Position numbers and translations under genes: made by a program. The notes under the pieces are model-generated. The model was not told where the DNA came from. It saw only the letters and a program-made list of their open reading frames with translations, and did not search any database. Below are positions 48,609-57,444 of a stretch of 64,000 nt of DNA, one piece after another (positions within the stretch are counted from its first letter, which is position 1; the number at the start of each line of letters is the position of its first letter). This DNA is from Companilactobacillus metriopterae (GTDB lineage: Bacteria > Bacillota > Bacilli > Lactobacillales > Lactobacillaceae): positions 868,001 to 932,000 of the forward strand of contig NZ_RSTD01000001.1 of assembly GCF_004117915.1 (NCBI RefSeq), written 5' to 3'.

Positions 48609-49060
48609 TTTTTCACCTCATCATCATTTAAAAATGCTGCTAGTTGCTTAATCTGATTATCTTTTGAATCAGTATCTGTACTGGAAATTAAATAAATATC
48701 CCTTGCACCAGCCAAACGTAATTGATCCTTAGAATATTCAATATCGTCTGCAGTTGCCAAATCTATTTTAGAGATTACACCAATTATCGGTTTTGTGAAC
48801 AAATGTGAGAACCCAGGAGAAAAAACAGGTCGATGATCACTAGCACTTTGAATCATAATGATAACATCTGATTCATTGGCAGTAACACTTAAAGCTGAAT
48901 ATAAGCGTCTATGTTCAGTGAATTCCCCAGGAGTATCAATGAAATTCCCAAAAAATTCTACTGATTGAGTTTTATCATATTTTATTTGTTCTTGCTGCAT
49001 ATATTGTTTTAAAGTTGTTTTTCCGCAACCAACAGCACCAACTAAAAAGGCTTTTTTCAT
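48605..49060 (-). CDS. pduV: EutP/PduV family GTPase-like protein
   Basis: A 151-residue Ras-like protein. P-loop GAVGCGKT (8-15), switch region FIDTPGEFTEH and ISKIDLAT are visible. In Salmonella PduV attaches to the outside of the microcompartment through PduU and is linked to its movement; its role here is inferred by analogy. AGGATATAAAA precedes the ATG. Confidence 0.88.
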   Translation of the reverse strand: MKKAFLVGAVGCGKTTLKQYMQQEQIKYDKTQSVEFFGNFIDTPGEFTEHRRLYSALSVTANESDVIIMIQSASDHRPVFSPGFSHLFTKPIIGVISKIDLATADDIEYSKDQLRLAGARDIYLISSTDTDSKDNQIKQLAAFLNDDEVKK

Positions 49061-49069
49061 TTTTATATC

Positions 49070-49744
49070 CTACTCATTCATAAACAATTGATATTTCTTC
49101 TTGTAGTAATTAAACTTTTCACTCCATGGTTTACCAAATATAAACAATAATATTGCAGTAAACAAAGCATGCGCTAAATCAAAATAGAAACTACCTACAA
49201 AAGCAAGACCGATACTTTGTAAATTAATAGAACTCACAAATCCTAATATATAATAAACATCCATTATCCAACCCATTAAGAAACCTGCTAAGAAGCCCCA
49301 TAATGTAAGCATGTATCTGTTAATTTTATGATTAGAAATTAAACCAGATATCAATCCAATCAATCCCATGGAAAACATTTGCCACGGAGTCCAAGCCCCT
49401 TGGCCAAAATACATGTTCGATGTTAACGCTATGATAGTCCCCATCAAAAAACCAGTTTCAGAACCTGCTACCATAGATCCTAATATCAAAATGAACAACT
49501 CTGGTTTAACTGAAGGAAGTTCCGCAAATGCAATTCTTCCGCCAACAGCCAATGCACAAATTATAGCTATAAAAACTAATTCTCTAGTCGAGACAGCTTT
49601 CTTTTCAAATTTCACAAAATATAGAATTAGTACAAACGAAAGAAATAATATCGATATTAGTAGATAATTTTGCCTTTCAAAAAAACTAACAGCTGCCAAT
49701 GATACAAAAGCAACTATAAACATAATTATTATTCTAATGTTCAT
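49070..49744 (-). CDS. ECF transporter S component, probably cobalamin-specific (CbrT-like)
   Basis: A 224-residue, fully hydrophobic substrate-binding membrane protein with about six transmembrane helices after two extra N-terminal ones. It shows ALAVGGRIAFAELPSVKPEL, a long GTIIALTSNMYFGQGAWTPWQ loop and GLISGLISNHK. Features of this kind mark corrinoid-type S components. The start overlaps the ATPase gene by 11 bases. The substrate is inferred from the pdu context and the loop pattern. Confidence 0.75.
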   Translation of the reverse strand: MNIRIIIMFIVAFVSLAAVSFFERQNYLLISILFLSFVLILYFVKFEKKAVSTRELVFIAIICALAVGGRIAFAELPSVKPELFILILGSMVAGSETGFLMGTIIALTSNMYFGQGAWTPWQMFSMGLIGLISGLISNHKINRYMLTLWGFLAGFLMGWIMDVYYILGFVSSINLQSIGLAFVGSFYFDLAHALFTAILLFIFGKPWSEKFNYYKKKYQLFMNE

Positions 49745-51359
49745 CTACTTCTACATCCTTCCATAGTAATGCACGTGGCCAAAAATCACCTATTGATTTG
49801 TTAATTTCAGTAGTATAGAAATAATTTTCCTCAAAGAAATCTTTTGGCGTTTGAAATTCTGTCAATTTTCCGTCAAACATCATTGATACTTGATCACAGT
49901 ACTGCGCCGTAAATTGTAAATCGTGAGTATTCATCAGTACTGTTCCACCGTTTTGGATATAATTTTTCAAATAACCCGACAGTATAACTTTGCTATTAGG
50001 ATCCAACCCGTTTGTAGGTTCATCTAATATCATCAATTCAGGGTTTTTTATGAATCCCAAAATTAACGCCAATAATTCTTGTTGTCCACCACTTAAATCA
50101 TATGGATTCTTATCCAGTAATTCGTCAAATCTAAAACTTTTTATTAACTCATCAAGCACAACCTTTGATGAACTATAGCTATTTAACTGATCATCTAGCT
50201 CTTTTTTAACAGTATCAAATCTAAATAATAATGACGCACTTTGAGGTAAGTAAAAGACGTTTTTATAGAAATTTGAATAATCATTTTTTATTTTAATATT
50301 ATTTAATCTGATGCTGCCTGTTACTTTATCCAATTGATTTATCAGAACCTTTATCAAGGTTGATTTGCCAACACCATTTGGTCCAAGTATTGAATATATT
50401 TTACCTTTATCTAAAGAAAAACTGAGATGATCAACAATATTTTTGTTATTAAATTCATAACTAAAAGTTAGATTTTTAACTTCCAATATTTTTTCACTTG
50501 TTGACTCTGAGCTAATAAAATTATTAACGTAATGAAAATTTTGATTATAATTTTCCATTAATTGATGCAATTGATAATTTGTTACCGGAAATGATTTAAA
50601 TTCTGATACTTTATTTAAATTATTAGCAATTACAAAACGATCGTTTTGAGTTAGATAATTTTGAAAACTATCCAATTTTGAAAATTCTTTAATGGCCTCG
50701 TTTGTTGATAGATCTAAAATAATTTGACCATCATTCATAATAATCAACCGATTGGCTAAATATATTGATCGATCAAGCATATGATCAATGAACAATATTG
50801 TTATATGCATGTCTATATTTATTTTTTTGAGAATATTCAAAAATTTTTCAGAAGAGACAGGATCCAACTGTGACGTGGGCTCGTCCAATAAAATTGTCTC
50901 TGGATTTAATATAAGACCTGCAGCCAAATTAACTAGTTGTTTTTGTCCACCTGACAATTGTGATTCTTTATAATCGAGGATTTTAACAATGTCCAAGTAA
51001 CTACTGATTTCAGCAATTTTTTTCGTTTTCTGCTGATCATCAAATCCATAGTTTTCGAGAACAAATTCTAACTCTTCTCTAGGTGTTTCTGTAACCATCT
51101 GATTATCTACAAACTGAGAAATATAGATAATATTATTTACATCCCTTTTGGATTTGTACTCAAAATTTCCTTGCTCAATTACGCCTTGGTTCAATTCGGG
51201 AATAAATTGTCTCAACAATGTACTCTTACCGCTACCAGTTTCACCAATTATTACGGCAAAATCTCCACTATTAATTTGTAAATTGATATTCTTCAGCGAT
51301 ATAGACTGGTTATTTGGGTATCTGAACGAATAGTCTCTGAATGATGCAATTTCCACCAT
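49734..51359 (-). CDS. ECF transporter ATPase, two nucleotide-binding domains fused
   Basis: A 541-residue ABC ATPase with two complete cassettes. The first has GETGSGKST (39-47), LSGGQ (135-139) and LLDEPTSQLDP. The second has GPNGVGKST (326-334), LSGGQ (422-426) and LDEPTNGLDP. Most ECF systems use two separate proteins, EcfA and EcfA'; here they are one chain. The start at 51359 has GGGAGGAG upstream and overlaps the T-component gene by 67 bases. Dedicated energising partner of the adjacent S and T proteins. Confidence 0.9.
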   Translation of the reverse strand: MVEIASFRDYSFRYPNNQSISLKNINLQINSGDFAVIIGETGSGKSTLLRQFIPELNQGVIEQGNFEYKSKRDVNNIIYISQFVDNQMVTETPREELEFVLENYGFDDQQKTKKIAEISSYLDIVKILDYKESQLSGGQKQLVNLAAGLILNPETILLDEPTSQLDPVSSEKFLNILKKINIDMHITILFIDHMLDRSIYLANRLIIMNDGQIILDLSTNEAIKEFSKLDSFQNYLTQNDRFVIANNLNKVSEFKSFPVTNYQLHQLMENYNQNFHYVNNFISSESTSEKILEVKNLTFSYEFNNKNIVDHLSFSLDKGKIYSILGPNGVGKSTLIKVLINQLDKVTGSIRLNNIKIKNDYSNFYKNVFYLPQSASLLFRFDTVKKELDDQLNSYSSSKVVLDELIKSFRFDELLDKNPYDLSGGQQELLALILGFIKNPELMILDEPTNGLDPNSKVILSGYLKNYIQNGGTVLMNTHDLQFTAQYCDQVSMMFDGKLTEFQTPKDFFEENYFYTTEINKSIGDFWPRALLWKDVEVDEH

Positions 51360-52225
51360 AATAAGTGAACTCCTCCCATAATAATTGGTATTAGAACAAT
51401 TAAAATATTGAGTATCAAAATAACTAGTATGTATGAATTAAATGTAATTTTGATATTTGCCGAACCAAAATCAACTTTACCGTACTTTTTTACTACAAAA
51501 AAAATACTTAATAACATTTCAAAACCGATTAAACTTCTCAAAATGATATCATCTAAATTCTTTTTTGATTTTTGAGATTTGCTAATATTATTTGAAGTAT
51601 ATCCTCTAATAATCAGAGTATCAGACATGTTCATAAAACTGGGAATCACTTTGTCAAAAACAGTCCCAATTAATTCAATATTTTTCTTAAAAATATTGAA
51701 TTTACTTTCGCTATCTTTTTTCTGTTCATTGAATTTCAACATAAATCGACTATTGTTAATAACATTGACTATTCTTGGAATAAATTTTGTAGTCAAAATA
51801 AAAATAATTGCAATACTTTTGAAATTTTTCGACAAGACTTGATATATTTGCTTATTATGAATTAGCTCATTGTAAACAAAAAATGCAAACAGTAGATTAA
51901 TAAATGAAATTCCTAAAGTTACTGAATTCAGTAGCGATTCAACAGTTATTTTTATTCTAAATAATTCAAACAAAAGAGTATTACCTTGTTGGTTAATTAC
52001 AAGATTAAAAACAACTGTCACTAAAAAAATGACTACACTAAATTTTAAGTATTTCAAAAAAATTTGACGATTTATTGCCAAATTTAATATAAAAAAAGAA
52101 ATCGATAAAGATACTGTCAGAAATAAATTATTGTAGATTAATGAAACAAATATTATCGACAAAATATAATAGAAGATTGTTATGCTATTGACACTTTTTT
52201 GAAAATTATCTATCAACACTCTCAT
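51293..52225 (-). CDS. ECF transporter T component (transmembrane EcfT-like)
   Basis: A 310-residue membrane protein that couples the S protein to the ATPase. It has several hydrophobic helices in the N-terminal half, a cytoplasmic region and a C-terminal membrane pair, and a short soluble end after LLWWKLHHSE. The region SFMNMSDTLIIRGYTS has the Ala/Arg-Gly pattern typical of coupling helices in EcfT. It starts 51 bases past pduU, right after a terminator-like hairpin, with only a weak GGAA as ribosome binding site. Confidence 0.8.
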   Translation of the reverse strand: MRVLIDNFQKSVNSITIFYYILSIIFVSLIYNNLFLTVSLSISFFILNLAINRQIFLKYLKFSVVIFLVTVVFNLVINQQGNTLLFELFRIKITVESLLNSVTLGISFINLLFAFFVYNELIHNKQIYQVLSKNFKSIAIIFILTTKFIPRIVNVINNSRFMLKFNEQKKDSESKFNIFKKNIELIGTVFDKVIPSFMNMSDTLIIRGYTSNNISKSQKSKKNLDDIILRSLIGFEMLLSIFFVVKKYGKVDFGSANIKITFNSYILVILILNILIVLIPIIMGGVHLLWWKLHHSETIRSDTQITSLYR

Positions 52226-52242
52226 AGTTTATTCCATTCTTT

Positions 52243-52278
52243 AAAAAGAGGTCACACCATAATAGCGTGACCTTTTTT
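52243..52278 (-). terminator. Hairpin between pduU and the ECF transporter genes
   Basis: AAAAAGAGGTCAC (52243-52255 region) pairs with GTGACCTTTTTT (52267-52278) on the minus strand, with loop ACCATAATAGC and five T after. It overlaps the pduU stop and precedes the EcfT start by about 18 bases. It may end most pdu transcripts and leave partial readthrough. Confidence 0.75.
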
Positions 52279-52621
52279 AAGACATAGTTATTTTAGATAC
52301 AGAAAAGCCTAGATTATCTCTCAAGAAATACATACCTTGCTTCATTGATTCTTTAATTGAGCTGATATCTCCAGATAGAACCACTGATCCACTGAATCGA
52401 TCAATGAAGACAATCTTAACCAAACCCGATTTAGTAGCAATATCTGAAGCGATTGCCGCTGCCTCAGGAGGAGTGATTGTCATTATCCCTATTGAGATAT
52501 TGTCATCATCAATTCCTATCGTTTTTAAAACTTCAGAATCAGGTTTTGATATCACATGAGCCAAGGTAATTTGTTTTCCTGGAACAGACTCTTGTATAAC
52601 TCTCTTTAATTTTTCAGTCAT
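52277..52621 (-). CDS. pduU: Microcompartment shell protein PduU (EutS/PduU type)
   Basis: A 114-residue circularly permuted BMC-domain protein. It shows KQITLAHVISKPDSEVL near the N-terminus, IGIMTITPPEAAAIASDIAT and VFIDRFSGSVVLSGD, as in EutS/PduU. It forms hexamers with a beta-barrel plug and a binding face for PduV. It follows the acetate kinase gene by 11 bases. Confidence 0.92.
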   Translation of the reverse strand: MTEKLKRVIQESVPGKQITLAHVISKPDSEVLKTIGIDDDNISIGIMTITPPEAAAIASDIATKSGLVKIVFIDRFSGSVVLSGDISSIKESMKQGMYFLRDNLGFSVSKITMS

Positions 52622-52632
52622 TTTATCATTTC

Positions 52633-53808
52633 CTATACTAATCTAAATACATCTCTAGCAATTACAATTTCTTCATCAGTAGGAATCACACAGATATTTA
52701 CTTTACTTGAATCACTACTAATAACCAGTGAATTATCTTTATTTCTAGATTCATCTATTTCTGCACCAAGATAAGTAAAGTTTTTCATAACACTTGATCG
52801 TATCGAAGAATCGTGTTCTCCAACACCTGCAGTGAAAACTATCGTATCAACGCCATTCATTGTAGCAACATATGAACCAATGTAGCTTTGAATTCGATGA
52901 ACCATAATATTTACAGCTAATTGTGCTCGTTGATTTCCTTCTGATGCAGCCTTTTCAACATCACGAATATCGTTAGAAACTCCTGATATTCCCAATATTC
53001 CAGATTTAAGATTCAAAATATCTTTGATCTGCTGGCTATCCAAATTTTCATGTTCTTGAAGAAATGGAATAATTTGAGGATCGATATCTCCTGATCTAGT
53101 ACCCATGACCAAGCCTGCTAATGGAGTAAAACCCATTGAATTATCAACTGTCTCTCCATTTTGAATCGCAGATATACTTGCTCCACTACCCAAATGACAA
53201 CTAATTATCTTAGATGATTGATGTGGAAACAAGTCTTCAACCTGTTCTTTTATGTATTGGTGACTGGGACCATGAAATCCAAATCTCTTTATTCCATATT
53301 TTTCATAATACTCATATGGGATAGCATACATTGAGTTTTCTTTTGGAATTGTAGTATTAAAAGAAGTATCAAAAATTGCTACCTGAGGAGTATCAGGCAT
53401 CAAATTTTCAAAAGCTTTAATACCCAATAAATTGACTGGATTGTGTAGAGGAGAAAGAGCCGATAAACGATCTATTGTATCTTCGACTTTTTTATCGACT
53501 ACAACAGATTGTTCATACTCTTCCCCACCATTTGAAATTCTATGACCTACACCTTTAATTTCAGACATATCATTAACAATATGATTATCAATAAGACCAT
53601 CAATAACAAGTTGTACAGCAATTTTATGATCTAAAACACTAAGTGTTTTTTCAAATCTATCATCACTAGTTTTGATATAAAAACTAGCATCATCATGACC
53701 TATTCGATCTACCTGACCACTTGCTATAGCAGTTTCTTCAGGCATCTCATAAAGTTTGAACTTTAATGAAGAGCTACCTGAATTTATAGCTAAAATTTTT
53801 GATACCAT
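52633..53808 (-). CDS. Acetate/propionate kinase (pduW role)
   Basis: Converts acyl phosphate and ADP to the acid and ATP. It is 391 residues and matches acetate kinase: N-terminal KILAINSGSSSLKFKLYE, RFGFHGPSHQYIKEQ, IISCHLGSGASISAI, MGTRSGDIDPQII and GVGEHDSSIRS. The ATG at 53808 is preferred over one at 53820, because GGAG sits six bases before it and the other ATG abuts the signal. In this operon it would act on propionyl or 3-hydroxypropionyl phosphate from PduL. It is not clear from sequence whether a second ackA exists elsewhere. Confidence 0.9.
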   Translation of the reverse strand: MVSKILAINSGSSSLKFKLYEMPEETAIASGQVDRIGHDDASFYIKTSDDRFEKTLSVLDHKIAVQLVIDGLIDNHIVNDMSEIKGVGHRISNGGEEYEQSVVVDKKVEDTIDRLSALSPLHNPVNLLGIKAFENLMPDTPQVAIFDTSFNTTIPKENSMYAIPYEYYEKYGIKRFGFHGPSHQYIKEQVEDLFPHQSSKIISCHLGSGASISAIQNGETVDNSMGFTPLAGLVMGTRSGDIDPQIIPFLQEHENLDSQQIKDILNLKSGILGISGVSNDIRDVEKAASEGNQRAQLAVNIMVHRIQSYIGSYVATMNGVDTIVFTAGVGEHDSSIRSSVMKNFTYLGAEIDESRNKDNSLVISSDSSKVNICVIPTDEEIVIARDVFRLV

Positions 53809-53832
53809 GGAATTCTCCATCCTTAAATATAC

Positions 53833-54954
53833 TTATCCAACTATTTTTTTATAGATATTTAGCAAATCTTCATCAGATGGTTCTACTGGATTGTACTTAT
53901 AGTTTCCATCTTTTTTGGCATATTCAACAACTCGATCTGCTTCTTGCATTGCATCTTTTGCTGTAATTCCAAATTCCTTCAATGACTTAGGACAATCCAT
54001 TTGAGTCATCATCAAATGAATCTGACGAATTATTTTTTTAATAGCTACATTGTCTGCAATATTTTTAGAAACTAGTCCACAACGTCTAGCTGCATCAGCA
54101 TACTTTTTCTGTGCATTTTTATCTGCACGTGCATTGTACTCAATAGCATATGGCAATGTAATAGCACATGCTAAACCATGTGGCATATGATAAATTGAAC
54201 CCAATTGATGAGCAATTGCATGAGCAATTCCTAATCCAGCATAACTAAATGAAGCACCTGCAGCAGCTGAAGCCTCATGAATGATTTTACGTAATTCTAT
54301 ATTTTGTGGATCTTTAGTCACTTCTACAAGATGATCAAATATTACACTCATAGATTTTTCTGCTAAAGCATCTGTAAATAAATTATTATCTTTACCAACT
54401 AGAGCTTCAAAATCATGTGTCAAAACATCTAATCCTGAAAATGCAGTTACAGATTTAGGGGCACTCATTACTAATTCCGGATACAAAATTGAAATATCAG
54501 GAATTAGATAATTTTCAATAATTGGAAATTTGACTCCATTTTTATCATCAGTGATAACCGCAGCATTGGTAACTTCAGAACCTGTTCCACTTGTTGTAGG
54601 GATTCCAACAAAGCAACCGATAGGACTATTTGTTATTTTTTCACCAAAGAATCTGATTGCTTTAGCTGTATCTATGGCAGATCCACCACCGACTGCAACC
54701 ATCACAGTTGGTTTGACATTAACAAAGAATTTAACTCCACTAGTTATGTTTTCCAAAGGAGGATCAGGTTTTACATCAGAAAAAATCTCGATAGTATTTC
54801 CTGAATTAAGATGACTTGTGATTTTATTAAATTCTTTAGTATCAACTAAAAATGGATCACAAACTAAAAGGATTTTTTGATTTTTAAAATTATCTAATTT
54901 ATTTAAACTATCACTACCTGAAACAATGATAGGTTTTAAGGTAAACTCTGACAT
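53833..54954 (-). CDS. pduQ: Iron-containing alcohol dehydrogenase (1-propanol / 1,3-propanediol dehydrogenase)
   Basis: A 373-residue Fe-type alcohol dehydrogenase that reduces the aldehyde to alcohol and regenerates NAD+ for PduP. Visible are the cofactor loop AVGGGSAIDTAKAIRFF, GIPTTSGTGSEVTNAAVI, DVLTHDFEALVG and HQLGSIYHMPHGLACAITLP with metal-binding histidines. It lies between pduP and the kinase, its usual place. Confidence 0.93.
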   Translation of the reverse strand: MSEFTLKPIIVSGSDSLNKLDNFKNQKILLVCDPFLVDTKEFNKITSHLNSGNTIEIFSDVKPDPPLENITSGVKFFVNVKPTVMVAVGGGSAIDTAKAIRFFGEKITNSPIGCFVGIPTTSGTGSEVTNAAVITDDKNGVKFPIIENYLIPDISILYPELVMSAPKSVTAFSGLDVLTHDFEALVGKDNNLFTDALAEKSMSVIFDHLVEVTKDPQNIELRKIIHEASAAAGASFSYAGLGIAHAIAHQLGSIYHMPHGLACAITLPYAIEYNARADKNAQKKYADAARRCGLVSKNIADNVAIKKIIRQIHLMMTQMDCPKSLKEFGITAKDAMQEADRVVEYAKKDGNYKYNPVEPSDEDLLNIYKKIVG

Positions 54955-54969
54955 TTGAATTTTTCCTTT

Positions 54970-56388
54970 CTAGTTCCAAGATCTCAATGAAAATCCTTGT
55001 GGTGAATTTAGTCTTCTACGTCTTGTAAATGACTTAGAAGTTGTTGTTCCTTCTCCAGTTGGTGTAGCAATAGTTAGAGCTGATGCTCCTGTATAACCAA
55101 CACCTGTACCTGAATATGTAGGACCATTGACAACAAAAATTGATGTATTCATACGATGTGCAGCTTTGTTGATTTGTACCAAATCTCTAGAGTGGATTGA
55201 AGCAGTATGATGATTACCATTTTCTGAGAATACGGCAGTAGCTAGTGTACTTTCAAAATCAGGACATGCAACAATCGGAATAATTGGCATCAACATTTCA
55301 GTTGTATTGAATGGATGTTCTTTATCAGCTTCCAAAATAATAATTTTTGGATTGCCAGTATATGAAATATTGGCTTGATCTAAGATAAATGTGGCATCTT
55401 TACCGATAAATTTACGGTCAGGTTCACCACTTGGTTGAATTGTCATTCCTACTAATTTATCAATATCAGCTTTATTTCTTAGTAAAAATGCACCTTCTGC
55501 TTGAAGTTTTTGGATTAGTTCTGCTTTAACAGGTTGTTCAACAATAATTTCTTTTTCAGCAGTACATAGGATGTCATTATCAAATGAAATTGAATCAACT
55601 AAGTTATGGGCTGCCAAATCTATATCAGCAGTAGCATCAACAATTGCTGGAGGATTTCCTGCACCTGCACCAATTGTTTTCTTGCCACTTGTCATTGCTT
55701 GATGAACAACAGCTGGACCACCTGTAACAGCTAATAGAGCTATATCAGGGTGTTCCATCATTCTCTGAACAGATTCAATACTTGGTTCACTAATACTTAC
55801 GATCAAGTTCTTTAGTCCAGTAGCTTGATAGATGAATTCATTCATCTTTTCAATTGTCCAGCGAGTAATATTCTTAGCACCAGGATGAGCACCAAAGAAT
55901 ATAGTATTTCCACCTGCAAACATCATAATTGCATTTGCAATTACTGTTTCTGATGGATTAGTACTTGGACCTACCGCACCAATAACACCATAAGGTGCAT
56001 ATTCGTACATAATAAGTCCACCATCACCAGTTTCAGCTTCTGGTTGAAGAAGTTCAGAACCGGGAGTATTGTACAAAGCATTGTTTAATTTTGCTATCTT
56101 TGCATCAACAGTACCCATTCCTGTTTCTTCTTTGATTTGTTTTGCCATCCATTCAATATAAGGCTTGAAACCTTCCTTAATTGAAGTTATGACTTTTTCT
56201 CTAGTTTCAATTGAGCAATCCATGAAGATATCTGAAGCAGCTTTTGCTGCAGCAATTGCATCATCGACATTATTAAAAATTCCATTGTTACCATCTGATG
56301 AAGATCCTTGCACTGAAGTATCTAAACCATTGGATTTTTGTAATTCTTCACTTAAAATTGCACGAATTTTTTCTTCTAAATTATCCAT
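54970..56388 (-). CDS. pduP: CoA-acylating propionaldehyde dehydrogenase
   Basis: Oxidises propionaldehyde (or 3-hydroxypropionaldehyde) to the CoA ester with NAD+. It has 472 residues, with the active-site Cys275 in SFDNDILCTAEKEI and the cofactor-binding GAVGPSTNPSETVI. The N-terminal helix (about 1-18, LEEKIRAILSEELQK) has the amphipathic pattern of a microcompartment-targeting peptide. The start overlaps the HbpS-like gene by eight bases. Confidence 0.95.
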   Translation of the reverse strand: MDNLEEKIRAILSEELQKSNGLDTSVQGSSSDGNNGIFNNVDDAIAAAKAASDIFMDCSIETREKVITSIKEGFKPYIEWMAKQIKEETGMGTVDAKIAKLNNALYNTPGSELLQPEAETGDGGLIMYEYAPYGVIGAVGPSTNPSETVIANAIMMFAGGNTIFFGAHPGAKNITRWTIEKMNEFIYQATGLKNLIVSISEPSIESVQRMMEHPDIALLAVTGGPAVVHQAMTSGKKTIGAGAGNPPAIVDATADIDLAAHNLVDSISFDNDILCTAEKEIIVEQPVKAELIQKLQAEGAFLLRNKADIDKLVGMTIQPSGEPDRKFIGKDATFILDQANISYTGNPKIIILEADKEHPFNTTEMLMPIIPIVACPDFESTLATAVFSENGNHHTASIHSRDLVQINKAAHRMNTSIFVVNGPTYSGTGVGYTGASALTIATPTGEGTTTSKSFTRRRRLNSPQGFSLRSWN

Positions 56389-56860
56389 ACTTAATTCCTT
56401 TCATAATGTATTCAACAATTGACTCGCAAATAGCTTGATCTTCTTCGACTGCTCCACCACTCACGCCAACAGATCCAATAATTTGATTGTTTACAACAAC
56501 TGGAATTCCACCTGCAAATGATACAAGTTTTCCATCCAACATTGTTTCCATCTCATATAATGGTTGACCAGGTTGAATTTGAGGTCCAACTTCTTTAGTT
56601 GGCATCTTCATAGCAACAGCACTCCAAGCTTTTTTAGGAGCAAGTACAGCACTAACCATATTTGCATTTGGCATATGATAGGTTAGGATTGGTTGAGCAT
56701 ATGCATCAGTGATACACATTGTTACTCCAACGCCTAATTCATTTGCTTTCATTTCTCCTTGGTCTAAAGCTGATTGTAAGTTTTTTCTAGAAAAAACAGA
56801 CACACCATCTTGATTTGTTATTGAGCTTTGCATTTTCACAAAAATATTTTCAGGTGTCAT
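56381..56860 (-). CDS. GlcG/HbpS family protein equivalent to PduO C-terminal domain
   Basis: A 159-residue DUF336/HbpS-like protein, a heme-binding or sensor-type fold. The C-terminal domain of enteric PduO has the same fold, and here it is a separate gene three bases after the adenosyltransferase gene. It shows GVGVTMCITDAYAQPILTYHM, KAWSAVAMKMPT and GGIPVVVNNQIIGSVGVSGG. Its role in the corrinoid step is inferred, not shown. Confidence 0.85.
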   Translation of the reverse strand: MTPENIFVKMQSSITNQDGVSVFSRKNLQSALDQGEMKANELGVGVTMCITDAYAQPILTYHMPNANMVSAVLAPKKAWSAVAMKMPTKEVGPQIQPGQPLYEMETMLDGKLVSFAGGIPVVVNNQIIGSVGVSGGAVEEDQAICESIVEYIMKGIKYG

Positions 56861-56863
56861 GAT

Positions 56864-57436
56864 TTAACTTCTTTCCTTATATTCTTTGAGAACTTTTTCC
56901 ACTATTTCATCTTGCTGGTCTATATAGTCTTCATCACGCGCAAGAATATAGAAAAAATCTGATAGACGATTAACATACTTCATTAGGTCAGGTCTCACAG
57001 TTGAAGTATCATTCAATTGATCCACTAGACGTTCTGCTCTTCGGCAAACAGATCTTGCAAGGTGAAGATGAGCTCCGGCGACACTTCTACCTGGAAGTAT
57101 AAATTCATGTACTTCCGGTAACTTTTTGGTGTACTCATCAATGACTTCTTCTAAAACCTTAGTGTCATTTCCATCTACTCGCTTACTTTTACTATAGAAT
57201 CTATCGGTATCTTCATTAGCTAATTCGCCAGCAACTAAAAATAAGTTGTTTTGTATTGTATCCAACAAATCTATGTTCTTGGAACTTTTACAAAATTTTT
57301 GAGCGACACTAACTTGTGAATTACATTCATCGATAGAACCATATGTTTCAACTCGCAATGAATATTTTTTTACACGTGTTCCATCAAAAAGTGAAGTACT
57401 ACCTTTGTCACCTTTTTTTGTATAAATAGCCATCAT
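56864..57436 (-). CDS. pduO: Cob(I)alamin adenosyltransferase PduO (adenosyltransferase domain only)
   Basis: Makes adenosylcobalamin for the dehydratase. It has 190 residues with IYTKKGDKGSTSLFDGTR, VETYGSIDECNSQV, FILPGRSVAGAHLHLARS, VCRRAERLV and YVNRLSDFFYILARDED. The adjacent Arg-rich and Asn/Asp motifs are those of the human MMAB/PduO family. Two in-frame ATGs at the start cannot be told apart. It is single-domain, unlike Salmonella PduO. Confidence 0.93.
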   Translation of the reverse strand: MMAIYTKKGDKGSTSLFDGTRVKKYSLRVETYGSIDECNSQVSVAQKFCKSSKNIDLLDTIQNNLFLVAGELANEDTDRFYSKSKRVDGNDTKVLEEVIDEYTKKLPEVHEFILPGRSVAGAHLHLARSVCRRAERLVDQLNDTSTVRPDLMKYVNRLSDFFYILARDEDYIDQQDEIVEKVLKEYKERS

Positions 57437-57444
57437 TAAAACCT

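Noticed and set aside
51293-51359. Long EcfT/ATPase overlap read as a frameshift or sequencing error
   Set aside because: Both proteins are complete, and the ATPase start has a good GGGAGGAG signal, so a natural overlap is simpler.
52226-52276. A cobalamin riboswitch ahead of the ECF genes
   Set aside because: Only about 50 bases lie between pduU and EcfT, filled by a hairpin; there is no room for a riboswitch.
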